From Candidatus Scalindua sp. SCAELEC01 (GTDB taxonomy: Bacteria > Planctomycetota > Brocadiia > Brocadiales > Scalinduaceae), in NCBI GenBank assembly GCA_004282745.1, contig SHMT01000018.1, positions 29,209 through 93,208 of the forward strand: a stretch of 64,000 nt of DNA, written 5' to 3'. Within the stretch, counting starts at the first letter, position 1. Each line of letters starts with the position of its first letter. The position numbers were made by a program, and so were the translations under genes. Below the pieces are notes generated by a model. That model did no database searches and had not been told where the DNA came from. It saw only the letters and a list, made by a program, of their open reading frames with translations. Below, piece after piece: positions 55,063 to 63,876 of the stretch.

Positions 55063-55953
55063 TTGGATTCTTTGGATAAAACCTTAGCCATAAAAACAAA
55101 TAATTTAACCAAGGTTTACAGGAGCTTTTTCGGCAGAAAAAAGGTTCTCGCCTTAAATAAATTAAACATAGAAATTAAGGTCGGTGAAATATTTGGACTG
55201 CTGGGGCCGAATGGCTCTGGGAAAACGACAACGATGAAGCTCCTGTTAGGATTAATTTTTCCAACAGAAGGTAATGCCTTCCTCTTAGGAAAAGCAACAA
55301 ATGATATAAAGACGAAAAGCAGGATTGGATTTCTTCCGGAAGAGTCTTGTTTTTATAGATTTTTGAATGCAGATGAGACTCTTGATTTTTATGGACAATT
55401 ATTCAATATCCCTAAAAAAGAGCGGAAGGTGAGGGCAGATAGCCTTATCAAACTCGTTGGGTTAGAATTCGCGAGAAAAAGACCTTTAAGGCAATATTCG
55501 AAGGGAATGTTGCGAAGGATAGGTATTGCCCAAGCATTGATAAATGATCCCGACTTAATTATTCTTGATGAGCCAACGAGCGGTCTTGATCCTATCGGAA
55601 CCAAAGAGACAAAAGATATTATATCTGAACTAAAAAAACAGGGAAAAACAGTGCTCCTTTGCTCACATCTGCTGTCAGACGTTCAAGACATATGCGACCG
55701 GATAGCAATACTTGATAAAGGCACATTACAAGTTTCCGGCACAATCGACAACCTGCTATCTCATAAAGATTTGGTAGAAATGCAGCTCCGTAATCTATCA
55801 GATGAAACAGTGGAAGAGCTTAAATCGTTTATTACTGAAAGAGACGGTGAAATTGTGTCGATTAGGCATCCTTCAAATACCCTTGAAAATTTGTTCTTAA
55901 AAATAGTACAGGAACGGAGAAAATCTACTGACAGTGTGACTCATAGCCAGTAA
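55063..55953 (+). CDS. ABC transporter ATP-binding protein
   Basis: A 296-aa ATPase of the ABC-2 exporter type. Walker [11 protein letters not shown] (residues ~48-57), signature [10 protein letters not shown] (~147), Walker [16 protein letters not shown] (~166), and the H-loop LCSHLLSD are all present. It starts at a TTG (55063 or 55072) with AAGGA close by. The next gene is a permease 190 bp downstream with a family C repeat in between. The substrate is unknown. Confidence 0.92.
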   Translation: MDSLDKTLAIKTNNLTKVYRSFFGRKKVLALNKLNIEIKVGEIFGLLGPNGSGKTTTMKLLLGLIFPTEGNAFLLGKATNDIKTKSRIGFLPEESCFYRFLNADETLDFYGQLFNIPKKERKVRADSLIKLVGLEFARKRPLRQYSKGMLRRIGIAQALINDPDLIILDEPTSGLDPIGTKETKDIISELKKQGKTVLLCSHLLSDVQDICDRIAILDKGTLQVSGTIDNLLSHKDLVEMQLRNLSDETVEELKSFITERDGEIVSIRHPSNTLENLFLKIVQERRKSTDSVTHSQ

Positions 55954-55956
55954 AGC

Positions 55957-56105
55957 ATGCCCACTACGGAGTGGTTTTAGGAATTTCAGGGCAAGAGTTT
56001 GTCTGAAATTTTGATTTTTCGATTGAACAAAACCGGAGGATTAGCAATGCTAAGTCGAGTATTTTGTGATTGAGAAAGATATAAAACTAAATCGGTTTTA
56101 GTATA
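55957..56105 (+). repeat. Family C repeat, full copy
   Basis: It runs from CATGCCCACTACGGAGTGG to AAATCGGTTTTAGTATAG. It contains the inverted motif GGAATTTCAGGGCAAGAG and the end motif GGTTTTAGTATA shared with family B module 1. It lies between the ABC ATPase and its permease. Confidence 0.8.
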
Positions 56106-56142
56106 GTCTGAATAGTAACTTCACTATATTTATCTAAGGTCT

Positions 56143-57432
56143 ATGCATCAAACTCTCGTTATCGCAAAGCAAACGTTTAAGGAATCAGTTCGAAACAAGA
56201 TTTTGTACATCTTTATAGCGTTTGGTTTGGTTACCATTTTCTGCTCTGCATTTATGCCAGCAGTGAGTGGTGAAAAAATCAAAATTGTAGAATCGGTATG
56301 TTTGCGTTCAATCACCTTTTTTGGAATGTTGGCCGCAATATTACTCGCATCATCGTCTATCCCCTCTGACATAGAAGACAAAGTGCTCTGGACAATAACC
56401 ACGAAACCGGTTAGTCAATACAGTTTCATCCTTGGTAAAGTTACCGGTTTTGTGTACATAATAGGGTTATTAGTTTTAATATTGGGAAGTGCTAGTTATG
56501 CTTTGATAAAGGTTGTGGACTCATTACAAAAAGATACTGAGCATCAGGGGTTGACCGCACGACAGATGTTTGAGCCGGCTCATCTAAAAATAACCGGGAA
56601 GTCTGCTAAAAAAAGTGGAAATATTCACTGGATTGAAGGTGAAAAAGGTTGTGCCTCTTCATGGTCCTTTACCGGATTAGAGAGTAAGAACACTTCTGAC
56701 AAGATTGTGATTGAGTCAAATATGTTTGTTGAAAGCAGAAACAATCGAAAAAAAACAATACCCGTTAACGTAAAAGTTGTCAATCACTTTACCGGTGAAT
56801 CTCATAGAGAAACCGTTACGGTGGCAAACAAGAAGCCGTCCTTCCTACGCTGGAGTAACGAAACTTTAGGGGGAGGTAAAAACTTAACCATTGTAATGAC
56901 ACCACAACATTCCGGAGATTTTCTTGGAATACGGCCTGACAGTCTCAGACTCTTTCTCGGAAACAAGAGTTTTGAATATAATTTTCTGAAAGGCCTCATC
57001 GTTATTTCTGCTCAATTTATCTTAATGGTGGTAATTGCAACATTAGGGTCAACTTTTTTTTCTCTGCCCGTTAACATTCTTTTCTGTTTATTTATTTTCT
57101 TTTGTGGTAATATCACCGATTTTATGCGTGACATCTCGACCGTTATCACTATTGCTGGAGCACATGAGCATGACCATGAACACGGAATATCAGCTGTTGT
57201 AAAGAAACCAAGTACATTCGTGACTCTCTTGAATAGTATTTTAACAGCACCATTGACAACCTTGAGCTACATACTACCGAACTTCAAAAAATTTAATATT
57301 GGGAATTATTTTATTGAAAGCATCAACATACCCATTAAAAGAATATTTGCCAGTTTCGTTTACATGTTCTTGTATATCATATTCTGTTTGCCCATATCAT
57401 TCATAGTCTTTAGAAAAAGGGAATTCGCTTGA
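56143..57432 (+). CDS. ABC-2-type transporter permease with extracytoplasmic domain
   Basis: A 429-aa membrane protein. An N-terminal cytoplasmic helix (MHQTLVIAKQTFKESVRNK) is followed by a TM helix at residues ~23-42, TMs at ~62-75 and ~100-125, then a ~150-residue extracytoplasmic domain. Four more TMs follow towards the C-terminus (FILMVVIATLGSTFF, ILFCLFIFFCGNI, and the last two). The HEHDHEHG patch near residue 345 might bind metal. It forms the transporter with the preceding ATPase, and the next gene follows with only nine bases between. Confidence 0.88.
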   Translation: MHQTLVIAKQTFKESVRNKILYIFIAFGLVTIFCSAFMPAVSGEKIKIVESVCLRSITFFGMLAAILLASSSIPSDIEDKVLWTITTKPVSQYSFILGKVTGFVYIIGLLVLILGSASYALIKVVDSLQKDTEHQGLTARQMFEPAHLKITGKSAKKSGNIHWIEGEKGCASSWSFTGLESKNTSDKIVIESNMFVESRNNRKKTIPVNVKVVNHFTGESHRETVTVANKKPSFLRWSNETLGGGKNLTIVMTPQHSGDFLGIRPDSLRLFLGNKSFEYNFLKGLIVISAQFILMVVIATLGSTFFSLPVNILFCLFIFFCGNITDFMRDISTVITIAGAHEHDHEHGISAVVKKPSTFVTLLNSILTAPLTTLSYILPNFKKFNIGNYFIESINIPIKRIFASFVYMFLYIIFCLPISFIVFRKREFA

Positions 57433-57441
57433 GATTTTTGC

Positions 57442-58275
57442 ATGAAAAAAACCTCTTTACCAAGACTGGTGATATCCATCACCATCATAATATCTTTGCT
57501 TTTCGGTCTCTATTTTCTCCAAAATAAGATTACCTTTTTGAGAAGAGGACCTCATGGTAATTTTTCAAATTTTGACCCAACAGAAACAATACCAATAACG
57601 CTATTAGGTAGCTTTAGAGGAGTTCTTATTGATTTTTTATGGATCCGGGGCATCGCAAGGCATCAAGAGAAAAAATATTATGAATTGCTTGCCATAAATA
57701 ACCTTATTGCAAAATTACAACCACATTTTCCCTCTATTTGGATATTTCAAGCTTGGAATATGTGCTATAACATTGCCCATGAGTGGGACTCTCCAGAGGA
57801 TAAATGGAACTGGATTTCAGCCGGATTAGAATTTGCGGAAAAAGGCGCTGAGAAAAACCCAACAAGTGGTGAGCTTTTTTTCGAAATTGGGTATATATAT
57901 TTTCACAAGTTTGATACAAAGGCTATTGAGTTTTCCGATTATTATAGAAAGAGACTGAAGGAAGATAAAGACAAGGACAATTATGAACAGGCTTTGTACT
58001 GGGTAAGAAAATCATTGCAATATGGTCTCACTTCTCATAATAGACTTGCGGTTGAAAGGACGTTGTGTTATATATTGTGGAAAGCAGCACTTCGGACAGA
58101 AAGAGAGGGCAATTTAACGATTGCCTTAGACTATGCAACTAGGTCCCTTAATGAGTGGAACAAGTATATCGCGAGAAACCCAGAAGATCTAATCGAAAAA
58201 ACGGAAGAGATGATAAAAACGATTACAAACAAAATATTACAACTTAAACAACAGACAGAAAGGTACGAAAGATGA
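57442..58275 (+). CDS. Membrane-anchored TPR-like protein
   Basis: A 277-aa protein with one N-terminal TM helix (LVISITIIISLLFGLYFL) and a soluble helical-repeat domain. The motif PITLLGSFRGVLIDFLWIR and LQPHFPSIWIFQAWNMCYNI are reminiscent of conserved planctomycete TPR proteins in ABC-transporter operons. Its stop overlaps the start of hppA (ATGA), so translation is coupled. A role in assembly or regulation of the transporter or of hppA is inference. Confidence 0.75.
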   Translation: MKKTSLPRLVISITIIISLLFGLYFLQNKITFLRRGPHGNFSNFDPTETIPITLLGSFRGVLIDFLWIRGIARHQEKKYYELLAINNLIAKLQPHFPSIWIFQAWNMCYNIAHEWDSPEDKWNWISAGLEFAEKGAEKNPTSGELFFEIGYIYFHKFDTKAIEFSDYYRKRLKEDKDKDNYEQALYWVRKSLQYGLTSHNRLAVERTLCYILWKAALRTEREGNLTIALDYATRSLNEWNKYIARNPEDLIEKTEEMIKTITNKILQLKQQTERYER

Positions 58276-60647
58276 AAAAAATGTTTCAAAAATGGAACCT
58301 CTTTTACGCGGTTTTGATTTTCCTCTTTATAGCATTCACTGCGCAAGGACTCTTACATGCAACATCTGCAAAGGATTATACTAAGGGGCCTGATCATTCG
58401 CAACAAAACGTGACGAAAGAGAGATCGACAACCCATGGTGCTGATTCAAAGTCCGCGGAGGGTAAATCCGGTTCAATTCCTCTGATATGGTGGTTTGCAC
58501 CGCTTGGAGCTATTTGCGCACTATTTTTTGTACGTAAATTTTATAAAGAGGTGATGGCGTATCCTGAAGGCGATAAGAAAATGGTTGAAATAGCCGGGCA
58601 TGTTCGGGATGGGGCCTATGCCTATCTAAAACAGCAATACAAGGTTGTATTCATATTTTTTATATTTGTATTCATTTTGCTCTTATTCATATCCTACGGA
58701 TTAAAGGTCCAGTCCACATTTGTACCTTTTGCCTTTCTTACCAGTGGCTTTTTATCAGGTCTCGCAGGTTTTCTGGGTATGAAAATCGCCACAAACGCAA
58801 GTTCGAGGACTACGGAAGGGGCAAAGCAGTCATTAGACTTAGGCCTTCGAATCGCTTTCAGGAGCGGTGCTGTAATGGGTCTCATCGTTGTGGGATTGGC
58901 CCTCTTAGACGTGTCGGTATGGTTCTTCATACTTCGTAAATTTACCGATATTAGCCTTATGGAAATGGCCGTTATACTCCCCTGCTTTGGAATGGGTGCC
59001 AGTGCACAGGCGCTTTTTGCCAGGGTCGGTGGTGGTATCTTTACAAAGGCAGCCGATGTTGGAGCCGACCTTGTGGGCAAGGTTGAGGCCAACATCCCGG
59101 AAGATGACCCCAGAAATCCGGCGACCATTGCTGATAATGTGGGAGACAATGTAGGAGACGTAGCCGGAATGGGTGCAGATTTGTATGAATCGTATTATGC
59201 CTCAATCCTAGCCGCTGCCGCTCTGGGTGTCGCCTGTGGACTCGGTATTGCAGGCCTTATATTACCCATGTGTCTGGCGGGAGTTGGCATCGTCTTATCT
59301 GTTTTGGGTATCCGTGTCGTAAAGACAAGAGAGGGTGCATCACAAAAGGAGCTCTTAAAATCACTAGGAAAAGGCGTAAACTTGAGCTCGATCTTAATCT
59401 TGATCGCTTCCGCAATTGTGATAAAGTTTTTGCTCCCCGGCCACTTCGGCATTTGGGGTTCGATCGCCACGGGTTTAGTTGCTGGTATTATTATTGGAAA
59501 GGGTACAGAATATTTCACTTCAGCTGACCATGGCCCGACAAAAACCATTGCAAGTCATGCGAAAACCGGTGCAGCAACGCTCATCATTGATGGTGTAGCT
59601 ACCGGTATGTTATCGACCGTTATCCCCGTTAGCGCAATCGCAATCGCTATTATGTTAAGTTTTGCATTTGCAGGTGGATTTTCAAATACCGCTATGGGGC
59701 TTTATGGAATTGGTGTTGCTGCCGTGGGGATGTTATCAACACTGGGAATAACGTTGGCAACTGACGCCTACGGCCCGATTGCTGATAATGCTGGCGGTAA
59801 TGCCGAGATGAGCGAACAGGATCCGATTGTAAGAAAAAGAACTGATGCACTTGATTCGTTAGGAAACACTACCGCTGCTACCGGTAAGGGTTTCGCGATT
59901 GGATCTGCTGCTCTTACTGCGATGGCACTCTTGGCTATATACGTTGAGGAGGTAAAAATAGGGCTTGAGCGAACAGGTTTACAGGTAGTGGAAATTGCAG
60001 GACGTACGATAGACACCGCTTCACTTCAGATAGGTGACCTGATGACCTATTATAACATCACCCTCATGAATCCCAAGGTACTCGTCGGTCTTTTCCTCGG
60101 TGCAATGATATCGTTTATCTTTTGTGCCTTAACAATGAAAGCTGTTGGCAGGGCTGCTGGAAAGATGGTAGAAGAGGTAAGAAGACAGTTTAGAGAGATA
60201 CCGGGAATTATGGATGGCTCCGGGAAGCCAGATTACGCTTCATGTGTTGCCATAAGCACAAAGGGTGCACAGAGAGAGATGATGCTTCCCGCTCTGCTGG
60301 CCATGATTTTTCCAATAGTTGTAGGCTTAATCTTAGGAGTAGCGGGTGTCATGGGATTGCTAGCAGGTGGTTTAACAACCGGATTTCTCCTGGCAGTGTT
60401 TATGTCTAACGCTGGCGGTGCATGGGACAATGCAAAGAAATTTATTGAGACTGGGCAGTTCGGCGGAAAGGGTTCAGAAGCACACAAAGCGTCTGTGGTT
60501 GGAGACACGGTGGGAGACCCTTTTAAGGATACTTCTGGCCCATCTTTGAACATCCTCATCAAGTTGATGTCTATGGTGTCCGTCGTCTTTGCCGGTTTAA
60601 TCGTTAAGTTTTCGCCAAAGATTGGCGCTTTATTGCATATTAATTAA
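58272..60647 (+). CDS. hppA: Membrane-bound proton/sodium-pumping pyrophosphatase
   Basis: A 791-aa integral membrane pyrophosphatase that couples pyrophosphate hydrolysis to ion pumping. An N-terminal signal-like helix is followed by an extra hydrophilic stretch. The acidic substrate motifs DVGADLVGKVE (residues ~260), DNVGDNVGDVAGMG, DAYGPIADNAGG (~498) and NAGGAWDNAKKFIE (~713) are all present. GNTTAATGKGFAIGS has Ala where potassium-independent enzymes have Lys, so the K+-dependent type is likely. Whether H+ or Na+ is pumped I cannot tell. In anammox bacteria a pyrophosphatase is linked to the anammoxosome membrane (established knowledge); assignment here is inferred. Confidence 0.96.
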   Translation: MKKMFQKWNLFYAVLIFLFIAFTAQGLLHATSAKDYTKGPDHSQQNVTKERSTTHGADSKSAEGKSGSIPLIWWFAPLGAICALFFVRKFYKEVMAYPEGDKKMVEIAGHVRDGAYAYLKQQYKVVFIFFIFVFILLLFISYGLKVQSTFVPFAFLTSGFLSGLAGFLGMKIATNASSRTTEGAKQSLDLGLRIAFRSGAVMGLIVVGLALLDVSVWFFILRKFTDISLMEMAVILPCFGMGASAQALFARVGGGIFTKAADVGADLVGKVEANIPEDDPRNPATIADNVGDNVGDVAGMGADLYESYYASILAAAALGVACGLGIAGLILPMCLAGVGIVLSVLGIRVVKTREGASQKELLKSLGKGVNLSSILILIASAIVIKFLLPGHFGIWGSIATGLVAGIIIGKGTEYFTSADHGPTKTIASHAKTGAATLIIDGVATGMLSTVIPVSAIAIAIMLSFAFAGGFSNTAMGLYGIGVAAVGMLSTLGITLATDAYGPIADNAGGNAEMSEQDPIVRKRTDALDSLGNTTAATGKGFAIGSAALTAMALLAIYVEEVKIGLERTGLQVVEIAGRTIDTASLQIGDLMTYYNITLMNPKVLVGLFLGAMISFIFCALTMKAVGRAAGKMVEEVRRQFREIPGIMDGSGKPDYASCVAISTKGAQREMMLPALLAMIFPIVVGLILGVAGVMGLLAGGLTTGFLLAVFMSNAGGAWDNAKKFIETGQFGGKGSEAHKASVVGDTVGDPFKDTSGPSLNILIKLMSMVSVVFAGLIVKFSPKIGALLHIN

Positions 60648-60712
60648 GTAATTGGTGGAACAGCGTCTCTCGTATTGTATTACTTGCGAGGTGCGTGTGC
60701 ACAATATTTACC

Positions 60713-60961
60713 ATGGACGACGAATTAAATAAATTACCAAATGATGTACCATGTCCCAATTCAGACTGTCGGTATGATCACCATGCAGAAGGTGCAAATT
60801 TTTGCATGCTTTGTGGTACTTTGCTCTATCAGAGGTGTGGAGACTGTTTGTCGGCTAATCCTCAATATGCAAAGTTTTGCTACTATTGCGGTACGAGTTT
60901 GTTAGAACTCAGAGCAATCCAAGAGGATGAAGAAGAGATAGACGATGAGGACGGCGTATAG
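60713..60961 (+). CDS. Double zinc-ribbon protein
   Basis: An ~82-aa soluble protein with cysteine pairs CPNSDC, FCMLCG, RCGDC and FCYYCG, two zinc-ribbon knuckles, and an acidic tail (EDEEEIDDEDGV). The function is unknown; such proteins occur as adaptor domains. The start ATG at 60713 is conservative, and an in-frame GTG at 60695 is possible. It follows hppA by ~65 bp on the same strand. Confidence 0.75.
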   Translation: MDDELNKLPNDVPCPNSDCRYDHHAEGANFCMLCGTLLYQRCGDCLSANPQYAKFCYYCGTSLLELRAIQEDEEEIDDEDGV

Positions 60962-60994
60962 TCATGTTGGACGAAATAACCAGTTATGTTTGTG

Positions 60995-61028
60995 TTTGGT
61001 TCGCGCGATCTGTATCGTGCGAACCAAA
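60995..61028 (+). terminator. 15-bp stem-loop before rsfS
   Basis: TTTGGTTCGCGCGAT, loop CTGT, then ATCGTGCGAACCAAA; one G-T wobble. It lies 34 bases after the zinc-ribbon gene. No T-run follows, but the flanking TTT/AAA extends the stem. A transcript-end hairpin is likely. Confidence 0.6.
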
Positions 61029-61123
61029 TACTTATTACGCCTGCAGGTGTTGCAATAGGCCCTCTTCACCTGTGCGATAACCATTGCTGGAGAAAGATTC
61101 TTTGAATAATCAGGAGGTTTAAT

Positions 61124-61465
61124 ACGTTAGATTCGAAAGATATAGCAATTGCGTGTGCAAAAATTGCTGATCAAAAAAAAGCAGAAAATATTATTATTCT
61201 CGATGTGAGTAACTTGACCTTTTTCACAAGATATTTTGTACTCTGTACGGGCATTAACCAACGGCAGCTTCGTGCCATATCTGATGAAATAGTCAAGGAG
61301 CTAAGGAATCAATCCATTGTTAAGCTGAATAGTGAAGGTTATCGAGAAGCAAAATGGATCTTAGTGGACTTTGGAGATGTTGTGGTACATCTATTCGGAA
61401 AAGAAGAACGGAACTACTATGACCTAGAACTTCTCTGGGGAGATGCACGCAGGATTGAGTGGTAA
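61124..61465 (+). CDS. rsfS: Ribosome silencing factor RsfS with an apparent ACG start codon
   Basis: RsfS (Iojap/YbeB family) binds L14 and blocks subunit joining in starvation. The frame encodes LDSKDIAIACAKIADQKK, then DVSNLTFFTRYFVLCTG, GYREAKWILVDFGDVVVHLF and EERNYYDLELLWGDAR, the full family signature, ~113 aa. A perfect AGGAGG (61112-61117) is followed six bases later by ACG TTA GAT TCG AAA, exactly where family members have ATG-Leu-Asp-Ser-Lys. No ATG, GTG or TTG is available in frame before residue ~28 (GTG at 61205), which would delete conserved sequence. Either ACG is used for initiation or the ATG carries a mutation or sequencing error. Confidence 0.92.
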   Translation, partial: TLDSKDIAIACAKIADQKKAENIIILDVSNLTFFTRYFVLCTGINQRQLRAISDEIVKELRNQSIVKLNSEGYREAKWILVDFGDVVVHLFGKEERNYYDLELLWGDARRIEW

Positions 61466-61493
61466 TAAACCTCACTCGTAATCACCTTACCCC

Positions 61494-62132
61494 TTACTCA
61501 CCCAGTTGCTGCTTGTGTTGTAGCATCTTTTTACAGTTTCTACAGAAGTCCGAACCTTTTTTATCCGTATCAGCCAATGTTTTTGAAAAAAACAGAACAC
61601 AATTGTCATTACCACAGTGACGCAATCCATAGGTGTGTCCCAGTTCATGGACTGCTTCGGTAATCACCCTCTGATTAAATAACGTCAGGTCCTTAGGTAA
61701 ATTGTAAAACTCCTGCCTCAACCTAGTCAACGAAATGATAGAAACCCTATTCTTTAAATCTGCTTCACCAAAGACAAAGGTGAGTTCCGGTACATACAGA
61801 TCAACATCGATAATACCCAAAACTCTTCCATAATCGACAAGTTCCAATGCTCTCAATTTTTTTAAGAATTTAGTTGAGTAGTACTGCTTTCGTCTCTTAT
61901 GGTAGGCATACTCCAGATCATGAGTTAATATAAAGATATCAATTTTTTTATTGAAGATACCTTCAAGCGCCACCTTCGCATAAAGCATAATCCGTTCATC
62001 TATGGAACCCATCTGCACAATACATATTTTATCTCCCATCTTTTTCTTCCCAGCATAGCTTGTTTCTATAAAGATAACCCCTATCAAAAAAAAAATTATT
62101 CCCAAAATGGCAAACCTGCTAAACTCTCTCAT
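61494..62132 (-). CDS. Secreted archaemetzincin-type metalloprotease
   Basis: A ~212-aa metzincin-like protein. It has an N-terminal hydrophobic signal (FAILGIIFFLIGVIF) and the catalytic motif HELGHTYGLRHC (HExxHxxGxxHC, residues ~163-174), followed by four residues and Cys, and FCRNCKK further on, which binds the second zinc. Usually the residue after the second motif Cys is Val-Met; here it is Val-Leu. Archaemetzincins are usually cytosolic, so the signal peptide is unusual. A family A repeat begins 18 bases upstream of the ATG. It converges with rsfS (29 bp apart). Confidence 0.9.
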   Translation of the reverse strand: MREFSRFAILGIIFFLIGVIFIETSYAGKKKMGDKICIVQMGSIDERIMLYAKVALEGIFNKKIDIFILTHDLEYAYHKRRKQYYSTKFLKKLRALELVDYGRVLGIIDVDLYVPELTFVFGEADLKNRVSIISLTRLRQEFYNLPKDLTLFNQRVITEAVHELGHTYGLRHCGNDNCVLFFSKTLADTDKKGSDFCRNCKKMLQHKQQLGE

Positions 62133-62149
62133 GATGAACGTTATTAATT

Positions 62150-62296
62150 AGTGCCTGAACGAAAACCCTGTGTTTGAATGAAAAATGCCTAGGTACAAGG
62201 CGCGTAATAATTTCGTAACCGGAACGTACAATTGTACTTGAGGATTGCGAAATTATTGCAGCAACGCAGTAGATGGGTAGTTTTCGTTCAAACACT
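62150..62296 (-). mobile_element. Family A MITE-like element upstream of the archaemetzincin
   Basis: A 147-bp copy, AGTGCCTGAACGAAAACCC to CAAACACT, with AATT duplications on both sides (62146-62149 and 62297-62300). It lies 18 bases before the start of the minus-strand protease gene, so it lies in or next to its 5' leader. Confidence 0.9.
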
Positions 62297-62316
62297 AATT
62301 AAGCAATTTTGCTATT

Positions 62317-62682
62317 TATACTCATTCCATAATGGTTTTCGGATAAAATTCGAGAAAAAACGGAGCGAGAAAAGTCCTCGGCTTTTGTCCGGGGTTACCT
62401 GCCCGCCTGAACGACATGTCAGGCAGGTAACCAAGATTTGGTTTTCAGAAAAACCCATCATTGTCCGGTTAGGTTTTTGCTTAGGCGGCTTTCGTCATAC
62501 CCGAACGCCTTTATCGGGTATCCAGATACTCGTTTCATCATAGATTCCCGCTAAAGCTTGTTCCCGCGCGCTTAAAGCGGGAAACATGCGGGAATGATAA
62601 GTTTTGGGACAATAAATTAAATACGCAAAAACCTAACCGGACGCTACTGAGAAAAACCGAAAACCAAATCGGTTTTAGTATA
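62317..62682 (-). repeat. Family B composite repeat carrying a nested inverted-repeat element
   Basis: The outer repeat runs from TATACTCATTCC (module 2, inverted) through CCTGCCCGCCTGAACG and ends GGTTTTAGTATA (module 1 end). A 180-bp element (62463-62642) interrupts it. Apart from that the sequence parallels other family B copies. Confidence 0.8.
62463..62642. mobile_element. 180-bp element with perfect 18-bp inverted ends
   Basis: Ends GTCCGGTTAGGTTTTTGC and the exact reverse complement. The interior carries hairpin-rich sequence (CGGGTATCCAG-type and CCCGCGCGCTTAAAGCGGG) without an ORF. No target duplication was found, so transposition is inferred only from the inverted ends. Confidence 0.75.
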
Positions 62683-62719
62683 CTACAATTGATACATGGC
62701 TATGGGATTAATATGAACT

Positions 62720-62944
62720 CTAATTACTATTAATACCGGTTCCATGTGCCTTGATTATTTCAATTGCCTGCGACTTGGTAAATCCCTCTTTACAGAGGGA
62801 TGTGTAAAAATCGTGCATGAGTTTTGCAAGGATGTTTTGTAAGTCATTGCACTCGGGAAGTATCTTTCTCAAAAAAGCGAGACCTTGTTCTACCTCAATT
62901 TGTTCCATTAAATGATCCAGATTGTTGTCCCTTTTATCTTCCAT
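62720..62944 (-). CDS. Small hypothetical protein
   Basis: A 74-aa acidic/helical protein (MEDKRDNNLDHLMEQIEVEQ) with GFTKSQAIEIIKAHG near the C-terminus. A GAGGGGGCG Shine-Dalgarno lies about six bases upstream of the ATG. It is not recognised. Confidence 0.65.
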   Translation of the reverse strand: MEDKRDNNLDHLMEQIEVEQGLAFLRKILPECNDLQNILAKLMHDFYTSLCKEGFTKSQAIEIIKAHGTGINSN

Positions 62945-63199
62945 TGATTACGCCCCCTCATAAAAAATACCAGAAAAAAACATCCCACGTTAATTTGCGT
63001 ACGACAGACAACCAGTACAAAAAAATACAATCAAACAACTATATCTTGTATAGACAATGAGAGCACTATACTATATTTATCTAATTAGTCAAGTTGTTTT
63101 TGATATATTATCACGAGTAGTCAAAAAAAATTCTCAAAGTAGAGGGCATGCAGTATAATGTCAATTTCAAACTATTCGAAAGATAATGGGTGTAAAGAT

Positions 63200-63876
63200 A
63201 TGAAATATGATTTTGATCATGTAATCTCACGAAAAAATACCAGTTGCATAAAGTGGGATGGAGTAAAAGCTGTTTTTGGTACATCTGATGCCATTCCAAT
63301 GTGGATCGCCGATATGGATATGCCGATAGCCAAACCTATTACCGACGCAATCAAAGAGAGAATGAAACATAATATCTTTGGATATCCGTTACACAATCCT
63401 AAATCTGTCGTAGAATCCGTGATGTATAGAATGCATAAATTATACAGCTGGGAGATCAAACCAGAATGGATTATTTTAACACCCGGTATTATCCCGGCAC
63501 TCTACGCCTCAGTTCGGGCTTTTTCTCGTCCGGGCGATGACATTATTCTCCAAGGACCCGTTTATCATCCATTTTGGTCTGCCATTAAGGATAATGGGTG
63601 TCACATATCTGAAAACCGTCTCTTACTAAATGATGACCACTATGAAATTAATTTTGACGACCTGAATACCAAGTTTGAAAAAAGGGATGGTAGGCCACCT
63701 ACTCCTTCCCGTGCACGTTTACTGATTTTATGTAGTCCCCACAACCCGGTGGGACGGGTATGGACCAAATATGAGCTAACAAAGATCGGAGAAATAACCA
63801 CAAGAAATGGAGCAATTATAGTTTCAGATGAAGTACACAGCGAACTTCTCTTCCCAAATGTCAATCATGTACCAAT
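63200..63876 (+). pseudogene. PatB/MalY-type PLP aminotransferase, interrupted by IS21 element
   Basis: The N-terminal two-thirds of a cystathionine beta-lyase-like enzyme. MKYDFDHVISRKNT, SDAIPMWIADMDM, GYPLHN, TPGIIPALY, CSPHNPVGRVW and VSDEVHSELLF match the family. The frame would next need the catalytic lysine motif (SKTFN-like), but the sequence changes abruptly at ~63877 into an IS21-type end and stops at 63904. The start is set at MKYDFD by family comparison; a longer in-frame start at 63158 exists. The rest of the gene presumably lies beyond the insertion. Confidence 0.85.
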
